Source: a virus
Strand: one strand, 5' to 3'
DNA: 32,710 bases
Virus record (IMG/VR): IMGVR_UViG_3300042523_000176
Span: 1 to 32,710 of that record
The position numbers were made by a program, and so were the translations under genes. How positions within the stretch are numbered: position 1 is the stretch's first letter; each line of letters begins with the position of its first letter. Below the pieces are notes generated by a model. It did no database searches and was not told where the DNA came from. It saw only the letters and a list, made by a program, of their open reading frames with translations. Shown piece after piece: positions 8,307-15,367 of this stretch.

Positions 8307-8540
8307 TTATATTGTTTCGGGTTTGTAGTTATCAATGTCAAAAAAGCCGATTTCTGACTTATGTTCTGGTCTTCTTAATCTACGCTTTGCAGGTTCATAA
8401 CCCTGCTCGTTGCAGTAGGTAAGTATTTCCAGATAGGTCGCATCGATGTTAGACATCATTATACTAATCGGCTCACTTGCGTAATACTTGTCTATATATT
8501 CTTTTGTGCTTTGGGTCATTGTGTTTAATTGTGTAGTCAA
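8307..8540 (-). CDS. Hypothetical small protein
   Basis: This 77-residue frame (alternative start at ATG 8519, 70 residues) has an acidic, tyrosine-containing first half, a basic stretch AKRRLRRPEHK near residues 51-61, and the tail FFDIDNYKPETI. I do not recognise the family. It overlaps the candidate 41-residue membrane ORF in another frame; the shorter start would reduce that overlap. It is followed after four bases by the 154-residue gene. Confidence 0.45.
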   Translation of the reverse strand: MTTQLNTMTQSTKEYIDKYYASEPISIMMSNIDATYLEILTYCNEQGYEPAKRRLRRPEHKSEIGFFDIDNYKPETI

Positions 8541-8598
8541 ATAATGCTGCCATTACAAAACCTGTTGCAATTAGCAGAAGGCAGATAGCGTAAATCAT
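8473..8598 (-). CDS. Possible small single-pass membrane protein
   Basis: A 41-residue frame from ATG 8598 has a hydrophobic segment at residues 2-19 (IYAICLLLIATGFVMAAL) and a basic C-terminus (KHKRIYRQVLRK), giving N-out or N-in topology with a charged tail. Its ATG overlaps the TGA of the preceding 28-residue frame as ATGA. It overlaps the 77-residue frame by 68 bases, so one of them may be spurious. Function is unknown. Confidence 0.35.
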   Translation of the reverse strand: MIYAICLLLIATGFVMAALFDYTIKHNDPKHKRIYRQVLRK

Positions 8599-8681
8599 TT
8601 TGAGTAGATGTCTTGAAGTTGTCCAATAAGGTAACAAGCTACTAAAAATACGGCTAAAAGTTGTGCGGTTTCTTTTTTCAT
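8595..8681 (-). CDS. Possible 28-residue membrane peptide after structured leader
   Basis: This frame is the first ATG after the promoter and terminator-like leader (8698-8838). It encodes MKKETAQLLAVFLVACYLIG and a short polar tail, one predicted membrane span. It ends in an ATGA overlap with the next small frame. The T8 tract of the leader ends 17 bases upstream, so expression should depend on read-through. It could be a real membrane peptide or a leader peptide; support is limited to its position and coupling. Confidence 0.35.
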   Translation of the reverse strand: MKKETAQLLAVFLVACYLIGQLQDIYSK

Positions 8682-8697
8682 TGTGTTTAGTTGAGTT

Positions 8698-8760
8698 AAA
8701 AAAAATATGGGTAAGGCGCTCCCCATCTACGGCATTGGTTCATATTTTAGTGCCTTTACC
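8698..8760 (-). terminator. Terminator-like hairpin with T8 tract in leader
   Basis: On the minus strand the arm GGTAAAGGCACT (8760-8749) pairs with AGCGCCTTACC (8720-8710) in about ten bp with one bulged A and one mismatch. The loop is long (28 bases). Three bases (A, T, A) separate the stem from eight T residues at 8705-8698. It sits between the promoter at 8831 and the first small ORF, so it could act as an attenuator or as the 3' end of a small RNA. The long loop lowers confidence. Confidence 0.5.
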
Positions 8761-8827
8761 TATGCTACATCACTATGTTAAATATGTGCGTTAAATAGTC
8801 GCACATTGTGTTTGTGGTTAATTGATA
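8698..8827 (-). ncRNA. Candidate structured leader RNA or phage small RNA (~130 nt)
   Basis: Between the predicted start near 8827 and the T8 tract lie two hairpins: a perfect seven-bp stem ATGTGCG/CGCACAT (8806-8800 with 8790-8784, nine-base loop) and the terminator-like stem at 8760-8710. No convincing ORF fits inside. The gene-poor stretch 8541-8921 therefore appears to hold a promoter, this leader and small ORFs. It could be a regulatory 5' UTR for the operon that follows, or an independent RNA. I do not recognise a known riboswitch class. Confidence 0.4.
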
Positions 8828-8830
8828 TAT

Positions 8831-8863
8831 CAAATATACAACCTTTTCACATTCCACAACAAA
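8831..8863 (-). promoter_or_regulatory. Bacteroidota-type promoter upstream of leader
   Basis: On the minus strand TTTG (8863-8860) is followed after 21 bases by TATATTTG (8838-8831), an exact match to the TAnnTTTG -7 consensus with a proper -33 element. It lies in the gap after the large terminase gene and drives the structured leader and the chaperone-like operon. The spacing agrees with the promoters at 16687 and 20128. Confidence 0.7.
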
Positions 8864-8921
8864 ATGAGCAAACTTTTTTTAAAAATTGTGATGAGCGGTA
8901 AATATTAAGGATAAACGGTAA

Positions 8922-10070
8922 TTATAGGAAGGCATACCTACCCGTGCCACGTTTAAGGCTAAAGTTCTGCCAAGCCAAAGCCAAAGCCATTACGGCATCA
9001 TCGTGGAAGCCTGAAGGTGCAGAGTACTTAACCCCCGTTGCCGTGTACTGATACTCAAATACTTCTAACTCCTGGCTTATTATTCCCTCAGGATAGCCTA
9101 TCTTCCCTTGATGTATCGCAGCCTGTAAGCCTTCCATTAGCTGCTGCTTACTTGAACTTGTGAACTTTAAGCCTTGTATCATTACCCCTTCTCTTTGTAA
9201 GTCCTCGAGGATAGGGTCGCCAACCCCCGTAGAATCGACAAGGATAGGGCATTTAGGCAGCCTAAGGATAGTTTGCTTGGTATTGTGCCAATCCATTTGA
9301 AAGCGGTCAAAATAGGCTACATTCCCGTCTTCGTCTAAGCCTACTATTACAGTCCAATCGACCGACTTAGCTAAGTCAATCCCGTATGCTACGACAGGCA
9401 TAGTCGTAACAGGGTGTATACACTTTCGAATATGCTGACTCCCGAATGGGTTTGCTGCGTTTTCGGCAGGGTTTGCCATATACTCTTGCTCGAACACAAC
9501 CTCTGGCAGTTGCTTCCTTGCATCGTCTATCTCTTGTGGGTCAATGTAAGGGTTATCGTATGTAGTAAACTTAAAGCTTTGCCAATCTGGTTCGGCTTTG
9601 CTAAATAAACTAAAGAAGTAGTTTTTACCTTTAGGGGTGCTAAGGAATATAGCTTTACCCTTATAGTCCGTTAAGGTAGGTCTTATTGAGTTGAGCCACC
9701 CGTCTTCCAAGTTAGGTATAAAGGAAGCCTCGTCTACTATTACCAGGTTAAACTTTCGCCCTCTTAGATTGTCCAAGCGTTCCCCTGTAAAGAACTCGAC
9801 CTTGCCACCATTCGGGAAGCTAATATTTAAGTCCGATTTGTTATTAGGGAAGGGAAGGCTATTGCATAACTTCTCAAAGAATACCTTAGCCAATTTATAA
9901 GTAGGGGTTATGTAAGCAACCTGACCGCCTTTGATTGCAGTTGTAATACATTTGATTTGGCTTAACTCCGATTTCCCGAACCTTCGACCGCACATAACAA
10001 CTATGTACCTGGCTTCGCAGTCAAGTATCTTCTTTTGGTTTATATGTCCGTTTGGTAGTTCTATCCGCAT
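8922..10070 (-). CDS. terL: Terminase large subunit
   Basis: The ATP-driven DNA packaging motor and nuclease has 382 residues. The N-terminal ATPase shows Walker A GRRFGKS at residues 28-34, Walker B LVIVDE at 109-114 and a coupling motif LSTPKGK at 143-149. The C-terminal RNase H-fold nuclease shows acidic residues in YGIDLAKS (D232), ILVDSTG (D279) and FHDDA (D357/D358). All key residues are present, though the protein is compact for the family. Its ATG overlaps the small-subunit stop as TAATG. The promoter for the following operon lies downstream of its stop. Confidence 0.95.
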   Translation of the reverse strand: MRIELPNGHINQKKILDCEARYIVVMCGRRFGKSELSQIKCITTAIKGGQVAYITPTYKLAKVFFEKLCNSLPFPNNKSDLNISFPNGGKVEFFTGERLDNLRGRKFNLVIVDEASFIPNLEDGWLNSIRPTLTDYKGKAIFLSTPKGKNYFFSLFSKAEPDWQSFKFTTYDNPYIDPQEIDDARKQLPEVVFEQEYMANPAENAANPFGSQHIRKCIHPVTTMPVVAYGIDLAKSVDWTVIVGLDEDGNVAYFDRFQMDWHNTKQTILRLPKCPILVDSTGVGDPILEDLQREGVMIQGLKFTSSSKQQLMEGLQAAIHQGKIGYPEGIISQELEVFEYQYTATGVKYSAPSGFHDDAVMALALAWQNFSLKRGTGRYAFL

Positions 10071-10429
10071 TAAAGAATTGTCTTGCCGTCTACAAATACT
10101 ATCTCTATTCTGTTATCTGTTTGTATGTCCATTTGTTCTTTAGGCTTACCATAAACACGGGTTAGCAAAGTTTCTAAACTATAAAGGCTGCCTTTCTCTA
10201 AGCTCTTACGCATAGCTGCTGCAATCGTCTTTTCAAGTATTGTTGCCTTTGGGTTATCCCATACTGTTTTAAGTTCCTCTAAGTCCATTGACATCATAGC
10301 CTGTATAGTATCATTTATCTCAGCAAGTTTATATCCTTGCTCTTTAAGTAGGCTTACATACTTACGAGGTCTGCCGTTTGGGTTTCCTGATTGTCCTGGT
10401 TTGAATGGTATTAAGTGTTCTTTGCTCAT
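10070..10429 (-). CDS. Putative terminase small subunit (DUF5681-like)
   Basis: I start at ATG 10429 (119 residues), four bases after the methyltransferase stop; a longer frame from 10465 would overlap that gene. The N-terminus contains FKPGQSGNPNGRPRK, typical of DUF5681-type phage proteins that often precede large terminases. The rest is helical and includes ATILEKTIAAAMRKSLEKGS. The small subunit recognises phage DNA and regulates the motor. Coupling to terL through TAATG strongly supports the assignment. Confidence 0.75.
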   Translation of the reverse strand: MSKEHLIPFKPGQSGNPNGRPRKYVSLLKEQGYKLAEINDTIQAMMSMDLEELKTVWDNPKATILEKTIAAAMRKSLEKGSLYSLETLLTRVYGKPKEQMDIQTDNRIEIVFVDGKTIL

Positions 10430-10433
10430 TCTG

Positions 10434-11612
10434 TTACGCTTCTGTTTTAACATAAGGTTGACCATTCCTTTTAACTTCTAATGTCGGGTCAAGTTTAATC
10501 ATTCGGTCCACAATAACCTGGCAGTACTTAGGGTCGAACTCTACTAAATATCCTTTTCTATTAAGTTGATGTGCAGCTACCATTGTTGTTCCTGAACCGC
10601 CAAATCCGTCTGCAACTATATCTCCTTGCTTACTACTATTACCTATTTGGTATGCTATTAAAGGTATAGGTTTCATAGTAGGGTGTTCTGTATTTCTGCT
10701 TGGTCTATCAAATTCTAATATAGTTGTTTGCTTTCTGTCTGAATACCAGCCGTGAGCAGCTCCCTCTTTCCAACCATATAAACAAGGTTCGTGTCTCCAT
10801 TGGTAATCTTGTCTTCCCATTACCATTGAATTTTTAACCCATATTAAACACTGCTTAACCATTATACCTGAGTTCTTCATCGCAGACCTAAAATTAGCAC
10901 CTTCGCTATCAGCGTGCCAAACATACCAAGCACCACCTGCTTTTGTATAACTTCCTAAAGCGGTATAGAAGTCATAAAGGAATTGATAAAAAGAGTCATC
11001 CGACATACTATCATTTTGAATAGTAAGTGCATCTTTCGTTTTGCCTTCATAAGCTACATTATATGGTGGGTCTGTAACAACTAAATCAGCTAATTGATTT
11101 TCAAATAGTTTTGCAAAAGTATCTGTTTGAGTACTATCGCCACACAATAATCTATGTGGTCCTATTTCAAATAAATCTCCTAATACTATATCCGTTCTTA
11201 AATGTTCAGGTATTTCGTAATCATCTTCTTGTGCTTCATCTTCTGTTTTAAAGCCAGGTATATCTAAACCCCACTCTTCAAGTTCTGATGCATCCCAATT
11301 GTTAGCGAGGTCATCCCAGTCCCACTCTCCATAGCCTACATTGTCTTTAACTATAAATTCCTTTTGCTGCTGCTCGGTTAGTTCACTTGCCTTAATGATT
11401 GGTATCTCTTTAAGTCCTGCTTCTTTACAAGCCTTAAGTCGCATATTGCCACCAAGTACAACCATATCGTCATTTACAACAATAGGTCTAAGGTTTAGCA
11501 TTTGTGGGAACTCGTTAATTGACTTTACAAGCTTTGCAAACTTATCGTCTTTAATTATTCTGGGGTTGTTCGGGTTTGCTTTTACTGTGTTGATTGGTAC
11601 GTTTTGTATCAT
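10434..11612 (-). CDS. ParB-like domain fused to DNA methyltransferase
   Basis: The 392-residue protein starts with a ParB/Srx-like fold (residues 1-90) containing VVLGGNMRLKA at 51-61. An N6-adenine or N4-cytosine methyltransferase follows: catalytic DPPY at 181-184 and the SAM-binding FGGSGTT at 337-343, with HPTMKP at 310-315. Motif IV before motif I indicates the beta-type order. It probably methylates phage DNA against host restriction or to mark it for packaging; the target site cannot be read from sequence. The start overlaps the 73-residue gene upstream by ATGA. No matching restriction endonuclease is evident. Confidence 0.85.
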   Translation of the reverse strand: MIQNVPINTVKANPNNPRIIKDDKFAKLVKSINEFPQMLNLRPIVVNDDMVVLGGNMRLKACKEAGLKEIPIIKASELTEQQQKEFIVKDNVGYGEWDWDDLANNWDASELEEWGLDIPGFKTEDEAQEDDYEIPEHLRTDIVLGDLFEIGPHRLLCGDSTQTDTFAKLFENQLADLVVTDPPYNVAYEGKTKDALTIQNDSMSDDSFYQFLYDFYTALGSYTKAGGAWYVWHADSEGANFRSAMKNSGIMVKQCLIWVKNSMVMGRQDYQWRHEPCLYGWKEGAAHGWYSDRKQTTILEFDRPSRNTEHPTMKPIPLIAYQIGNSSKQGDIVADGFGGSGTTMVAAHQLNRKGYLVEFDPKYCQVIVDRMIKLDPTLEVKRNGQPYVKTEA

Positions 11613-11830
11613 AGTATGCCGTTTATTATGTCGTTTGCTTCGTCTATTGCGTCTTCTTGGTCTAAGTAAGTGTCTACGTCTGCTATATGTTTGTTAATCA
11701 AAGTTTCTGCCATTGCGTAGGTATAGTGTCCTATCGTGGTCATATCGTCTCCGTTTTTACCCGTCTTACATACCGCAAGGAAGTAAGCTTTGTGTGTAAG
11801 GAGTAGCCATATAGCAGTTAATTTTCTCAT
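11609..11830 (-). CDS. Hypothetical small protein, conserved-looking N-terminus
   Basis: The 73-residue product begins MRKLTAIWLLLTHKAYFLAV, a short hydrophobic and aromatic segment I have seen in Bacteroidota phage proteins, followed by a polar, acidic helical region. The hydrophobic part is short and contains HK, so a membrane span is doubtful. It is interlocked by ATGA overlaps on both sides, with the 40-residue basic gene upstream and the methyltransferase downstream. No function can be assigned. Confidence 0.6.
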   Translation of the reverse strand: MRKLTAIWLLLTHKAYFLAVCKTGKNGDDMTTIGHYTYAMAETLINKHIADVDTYLDQEDAIDEANDIINGIL

Positions 11831-11949
11831 CTGCCTTGCCCTTTATATGGTTTCGGTCTCGGGTTATGCTTATTAAAGGACTTCTTAGCAAAGCCTCTTT
11901 TTCTTTTCCCGAATGAAATTTTGTTCTTGTTCTCGCTACCTTTTGCCAT
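11827..11949 (-). CDS. Small highly basic protein
   Basis: A 40-residue frame from ATG 11949 encodes a Lys/Arg-rich peptide with FGKRKRGFAKKSFNKHNP near residues 13-30 and the tail YKGQGR. Its TGA overlaps the next gene's ATG (ATGA), and its start overlaps the HNH gene by 14 bases, so it fills the only gap in a tightly packed operon. The composition suggests nucleic-acid or ribosome binding, but that is inference. It is below common ORF length cut-offs and easy to miss. Confidence 0.65.
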   Translation of the reverse strand: MAKGSENKNKISFGKRKRGFAKKSFNKHNPRPKPYKGQGR

Positions 11950-12208
11950 TGGGTATATTTTTTAAGTGTATTTCCATTATCTCTTCCTTAGTCCACCTAT
12001 TCTTAAAGTCATAATCGTAATGACAGTTTCGACACATTGCACATAAATTGGTAATATGGTCTTGCTCCTCTTTTCTTTTACTACCAAACTTTGACCTTGC
12101 AACTATGTGTGCTATATCTACTGCCACTTTACCACACACTTCGCAAAAAATGGTATCTGACGAATCAAAGCCCATTCCTTGCAAATAGTTTAAAGTGTGT
12201 CTTTGCAT
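11936..12208 (-). CDS. HNH endonuclease
   Basis: The 90-residue protein has a zinc-stabilised HNH core: CEVC (C22, C25) and CRNC (C59, C62) as metal ligands, with catalytic-type His34 in DIAHIV, Asn54 and His63. It is short, with no extra DNA-binding domain. HNH proteins near terminases can take part in packaging, as known for HK97 gp74. Here it precedes the terminases by four genes, so packaging, recombination or free-standing homing remain possible. A gap of 80 bases without clear signals separates it from the glycosyltransferase gene. Confidence 0.85.
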   Translation of the reverse strand: MQRHTLNYLQGMGFDSSDTIFCEVCGKVAVDIAHIVARSKFGSKRKEEQDHITNLCAMCRNCHYDYDFKNRWTKEEIMEIHLKNIPNGKR

Positions 12209-12288
12209 AGCTTCCCCATTAAATTTCTTCGCGATTATTAATTAATTGATTAAAAAATTTAACTATGCAAATTATTTTAAATGCCTTC

Positions 12289-13284
12289 TTACTGGCATAG
12301 TTTACTATAAATATACTTTCGGTCTAAATTTATCTCGTCAAAGTTATACTTCTTTTGGCAGAACTCAAATAACTTTTGTCCGCTTTCCTTTCGCATATCC
12401 GCATCGCTTACTAAATCTTTAATGTGTTTGTACCAATCCTTTTGACTTTTAACATAATGAACGGGCATATCAAGGTAAGGATTAACGTGGCTAACTATGG
12501 CAGGGTTCTTTTTAGCAGCTGTTTCTAATACCTTTAAGTTTGACTTCATAGCGTTAAACTTGTTATCTACCAATGGGATAATTGAAATATCGCTATCCGT
12601 ATAAGCACCCATATATTCCGTAACTTTTGCATAGTTATAAATCGTAGGGTTAAGCTTTAGTCCGCAAGTAAAGGCGTCTATCATTTTATCCCATATAACC
12701 TTTTCTCCGTCATTGTAACCTGCTATTACAGTTCTTATATTCATACCTTGTAACCTTTTGAACGGCTGCCTAAGTATTTCTAAATCTCGCTCGTGCGTTC
12801 CGCTTCCGCTCCAAAACAATCTTACTTTGTAATCTTCGGTCTTGTTATCCTGGAACTGCTCTTGCCCATAAGGTAATGCATTTGGTAATATGTGTACGTT
12901 CTTATTGTAATGGCTTATCTCACTTGCTAATCTTTCGTGCGTACAGGTGCAAAGGTCTGCAATCTCTAAGTAATCGGTAATCTGTTTACCTATGTTATTG
13001 TATTTGTATCGGTAATACAAAAGATGGCTTTCGCTAAGTTCCCAGTGGTCATCGTTATCGACTACCAACTTAAACCCGTACTTTGTTCTCCAAGTATCCA
13101 TTTGCGCTGCGCTAATCTCGTTAAGCATTCTATTCATTAATATAATATCCCAACCCTGCTCAAGTATTTCGTCATTCAATACATCGGTAATAAGTGCGTA
13201 CTCCTTTTCTAAGTGTACTATTGGCATCATTATCCTATGTAAACCAACTCCGCTATTCGCTGAAGTTATGCAAAGTATTCGCAT
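12289..13284 (-). CDS. GT-B type glycosyltransferase-like protein
   Basis: I start at MRILCITSANSGVGLHRIMM (ATG 13284, 331 residues); the longer frame adds only overlap. The glycine-rich N-terminal loop, the DNDDHWEL segment, LFWSGSGTHERDLE near residues 155-170, and a C-terminal stretch with LKVLETAAKKNPAIVS match the two-Rossmann layout of GT-B enzymes of the GT4 kind. It probably transfers a nucleotide-activated sugar. It overlaps the GT-A gene by 19 bases and belongs to a cassette with an acyltransferase and a PP-loop enzyme, suggesting modification of host surface glycan or of a virion component. Confidence 0.75.
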   Translation of the reverse strand: MRILCITSANSGVGLHRIMMPIVHLEKEYALITDVLNDEILEQGWDIILMNRMLNEISAAQMDTWRTKYGFKLVVDNDDHWELSESHLLYYRYKYNNIGKQITDYLEIADLCTCTHERLASEISHYNKNVHILPNALPYGQEQFQDNKTEDYKVRLFWSGSGTHERDLEILRQPFKRLQGMNIRTVIAGYNDGEKVIWDKMIDAFTCGLKLNPTIYNYAKVTEYMGAYTDSDISIIPLVDNKFNAMKSNLKVLETAAKKNPAIVSHVNPYLDMPVHYVKSQKDWYKHIKDLVSDADMRKESGQKLFEFCQKKYNFDEINLDRKYIYSKLCQ

Positions 13285-13949
13285 CTTATATTGTTTTGGT
13301 TGTGATATATGTCTTGGTATTTCTCCCATACGCTTTGCGCCCTTGCTAAACTTTCGTCCTTCATTCTACGATAGTCAGTTCCGTTACCGACATCGTGTCC
13401 TATATGTTCCGACCTCATATCTGGTAGGTAATAGTTGGTAAAGCCTGAGATAGTTGCTCTTTCTCCGTAATCTCTGTCTTGCATTCCGTAAGGGTCGTAA
13501 GCTTCATTATAACCACCAACTGCATCTATAAGTTCACGAGTAATAAAGTTATCTCCAAATGGTGTATGTACTTTATGCACCCCGTCTACTATTGGCGGTA
13601 ATGCTTCTACACAATGTATTCCTATTATACCTGTCTTCTCTATTCGTTGTGCAAATAAAACAAAATTAGCTAACCAATTCTCAGGCAGTAATATGTCATT
13701 AGCTAATAAACAAACTGCATCGTAATTAGTAGTAATCCTAAGTCCTGCATTAACTCCTGCTGCTATGCCTCGTTTTTCTTTTGACAAGTCATATCCTGCA
13801 AAAGGGTAGTTAAAGGTTTCGTGCGTGTCGCTTCCGTTATCTATTAAGAAGCAGTCAGCATTATAACCAGAGTTAAAAAAGTTTTGGTTAATTACACGCT
13901 GCGTTAAATCGTGTCGGTTTTGTGTAAGTAATAAAATAGCTACTTTCAT
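13266..13949 (-). CDS. GT-A family 2-like glycosyltransferase
   Basis: The 227-residue protein starts MKVAILLLTQNRHDLTQRV, has FLIDNGSD near residues 34-41, RGIAAGVNAGLR near 60-71 and LLANDI near 81-86, the GT2-type nucleotide and metal binding layout with ND in place of the usual DXD. A later MQDRDYGER segment matches the ED-type catalytic-base region. It uses a nucleotide sugar donor; acceptor unknown. Its ATG overlaps the stop of the LpxA-like gene as TAATG. With the GT-B enzyme it could build a disaccharide (inference). Confidence 0.8.
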   Translation of the reverse strand: MKVAILLLTQNRHDLTQRVINQNFFNSGYNADCFLIDNGSDTHETFNYPFAGYDLSKEKRGIAAGVNAGLRITTNYDAVCLLANDILLPENWLANFVLFAQRIEKTGIIGIHCVEALPPIVDGVHKVHTPFGDNFITRELIDAVGGYNEAYDPYGMQDRDYGERATISGFTNYYLPDMRSEHIGHDVGNGTDYRRMKDESLARAQSVWEKYQDIYHNQNNIRCEYFA

Positions 13950-14428
13950 TATCTTATGTTTGAGCCGATTTCTCGTGCAGGAACTCCTGCGTATTTAGTA
14001 TTAGGTTTTGCATCTCCTTTTACAAAAGCACTTGCTCCTATCATACAATTTTCTCCTACGTTTGCAAATTGATGTAGAACTGCGTTAAGTCCTATATTAG
14101 CACCATTGTCTATAATAGAATGCCCACCTATTTTTGCTCCGCAGCTTATAGTAACATTATCTAAAATAGTGCAGTCGTGTCCAATGTGTGCGTGTTTCAT
14201 TATGAAACAATTATTACCAATAAAGGTGTCAATCTCCGTTCCTGCGTCTATTGTTACAAGTCCTGTAATAACATTATTATCTCCTATGTATACTTTGCCT
14301 TTTTCTTTTTGCCAGAACTTCTTATGCTCGGCTTTGTCGCCTATAATACAATAAGCACCAATATAGTTGCCGTCTCCGATAATTACGTTATCGCCAATGA
14401 TAGCGGTAGGGTGTATAAAGTTTGCCAT
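13949..14428 (-). CDS. LpxA-like left-handed beta-helix acyltransferase
   Basis: From ATG 14428 (159 residues; the longer frame from 14443 would overlap the gene upstream) the protein is made of hexapeptide repeats that form a left-handed beta-helix. His81, His84, His103 and His119 (KHAHIGHDC, GGHS, LHQF) have exactly the spacing of E. coli LpxA His122, His125, His144 and His160, where His125 is the catalytic base. It lacks LpxA's C-terminal helical domain and ends with YAGVPAREIG, as in sugar O- and N-acetyltransferases. It probably acylates a nucleotide sugar or sugar; the acyl chain length cannot be told. Confidence 0.8.
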   Translation of the reverse strand: MANFIHPTAIIGDNVIIGDGNYIGAYCIIGDKAEHKKFWQKEKGKVYIGDNNVITGLVTIDAGTEIDTFIGNNCFIMKHAHIGHDCTILDNVTISCGAKIGGHSIIDNGANIGLNAVLHQFANVGENCMIGASAFVKGDAKPNTKYAGVPAREIGSNIR

Positions 14429-14430
14429 AG

Positions 14431-15135
14431 TTAAGTAGTACAAGCGCAGTCATACGCAGGGTTTATGTTATCTAAATCAAATTCCTTGAACAAATTATTT
14501 TGTGATATACTTTTAAGCGTTTCTATTGTTACGCCATTAAAGTAAGTATACTTGCTATTCTTTTCGTCATTTATCCATTCGTCTGCAAGTTCTGGGAACT
14601 CCCTTAATATTGCTAAGATAGCGTTTTTACCTTTCATAAAACACAAAGTGCAGTTGCCTAATATTGAAGGTATTTCCAAAGTGTAAGGCTTTTTGCTCCA
14701 ATACTCATTTACTATTTGTTTAGTAATCTTGCTTTCAAACAAAGGGAACTTATCGTGTACCTTCTTAAATCTTTGAGTACGTCTGCTAACTCGCATTGGC
14801 TCGTCATATCTAAAGCCTACCAGGTTTTCAAATTCTCTTACTCCTATGCTTCTTAAATATCTTTTAGCCGTTTTAATCTTTAGTTCTATTGTGCAGAACC
14901 TTTTAAACTGATTAGGTAAAGCTTTATGCTTTTTTAACATTCCGGTAAAGCCACCTTCGTAACTTATTCTTGTTATTGGTATATTTTCAAACGCTTCAAA
15001 GTCATTAATAAATTTATAGGTTTTAGGGTGCTCCCTCATAGTATCGCAGAACAATACTATATCTCCTGGCTTATATTCTTGGATAGTCATATAAGCAGAA
15101 GTTTTGCCACCGCTAAAATTAATTACTCTTTGCAT
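14431..15135 (-). CDS. PP-loop ATPase, PAPS reductase-like
   Basis: The 234-residue protein has an N-terminal PP-loop SGGKTSA at residues 8-14, the ATP pyrophosphatase signature of PAPS reductases and relatives. Cys81 in RFCT, Cys162/Cys165 in GNCTLC and Cys230/Cys232 near the C-terminus could hold a metal or Fe-S centre (inference). Related phage proteins are usually annotated PAPS reductase, but true substrates are mostly unproven; relatives act in sulfur transfer to nucleic acids. It lies two bases before the LpxA-like gene, so a role in the same modification pathway is possible. Confidence 0.75.
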   Translation of the reverse strand: MQRVINFSGGKTSAYMTIQEYKPGDIVLFCDTMREHPKTYKFINDFEAFENIPITRISYEGGFTGMLKKHKALPNQFKRFCTIELKIKTAKRYLRSIGVREFENLVGFRYDEPMRVSRRTQRFKKVHDKFPLFESKITKQIVNEYWSKKPYTLEIPSILGNCTLCFMKGKNAILAILREFPELADEWINDEKNSKYTYFNGVTIETLKSISQNNLFKEFDLDNINPAYDCACTT

Positions 15136-15367
15136 TACGTTTCTTAGGTTTAGGTTGTTCTTCGTACCAAGTGTATAAGCGTTTAATCATATCGAATATA
15201 CAATTACCGCACCATACTGTTAATATGAAATCTGGGCTCATATACTTGCGGTATATATGCTCATACATTTTTAAGATGTCTAAATCGATGTTACGCACAT
15301 AACCATTTTGGACTGTATGCCAATTACCAACGTGGTCATCTAAAAATTTGCGGTGTTCTATTTCCAT
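15119..15367 (-). CDS. Hypothetical protein
   Basis: I start at MEIEHRKFLDDHVGNW (ATG 15367, 82 residues), which overlaps the upstream membrane-protein gene by ten bases; the longer frame to 15499 would lie almost wholly over that gene. It overlaps the PP-loop gene by 17 bases. The centre has an aromatic helix with CGNCIFDMIKRLYTWYEE, and the C-terminus is Lys/Pro rich (EEQPKPKKRNAK). I do not recognise the family; its position suggests cotranslation with the PP-loop enzyme. Confidence 0.55.
   Translation of the reverse strand: MEIEHRKFLDDHVGNWHTVQNGYVRNIDLDILKMYEHIYRKYMSPDFILTVWCGNCIFDMIKRLYTWYEEQPKPKKRNAKSN

Noticed and set aside
12204-12269. Inverted repeat TGCATAG/CTATGCA around the HNH start
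   Set aside because: The seven-base arms are 52 bases apart in AT-rich DNA, so chance pairing is likely, and no nearby promoter element agrees with a regulatory site.
14106-14434. Two plus-strand frames opposite the LpxA-like gene
   Set aside because: Hexapeptide repeat genes often leave the antisense strand open. The minus-strand protein has conserved catalytic residues, so these are shadows.
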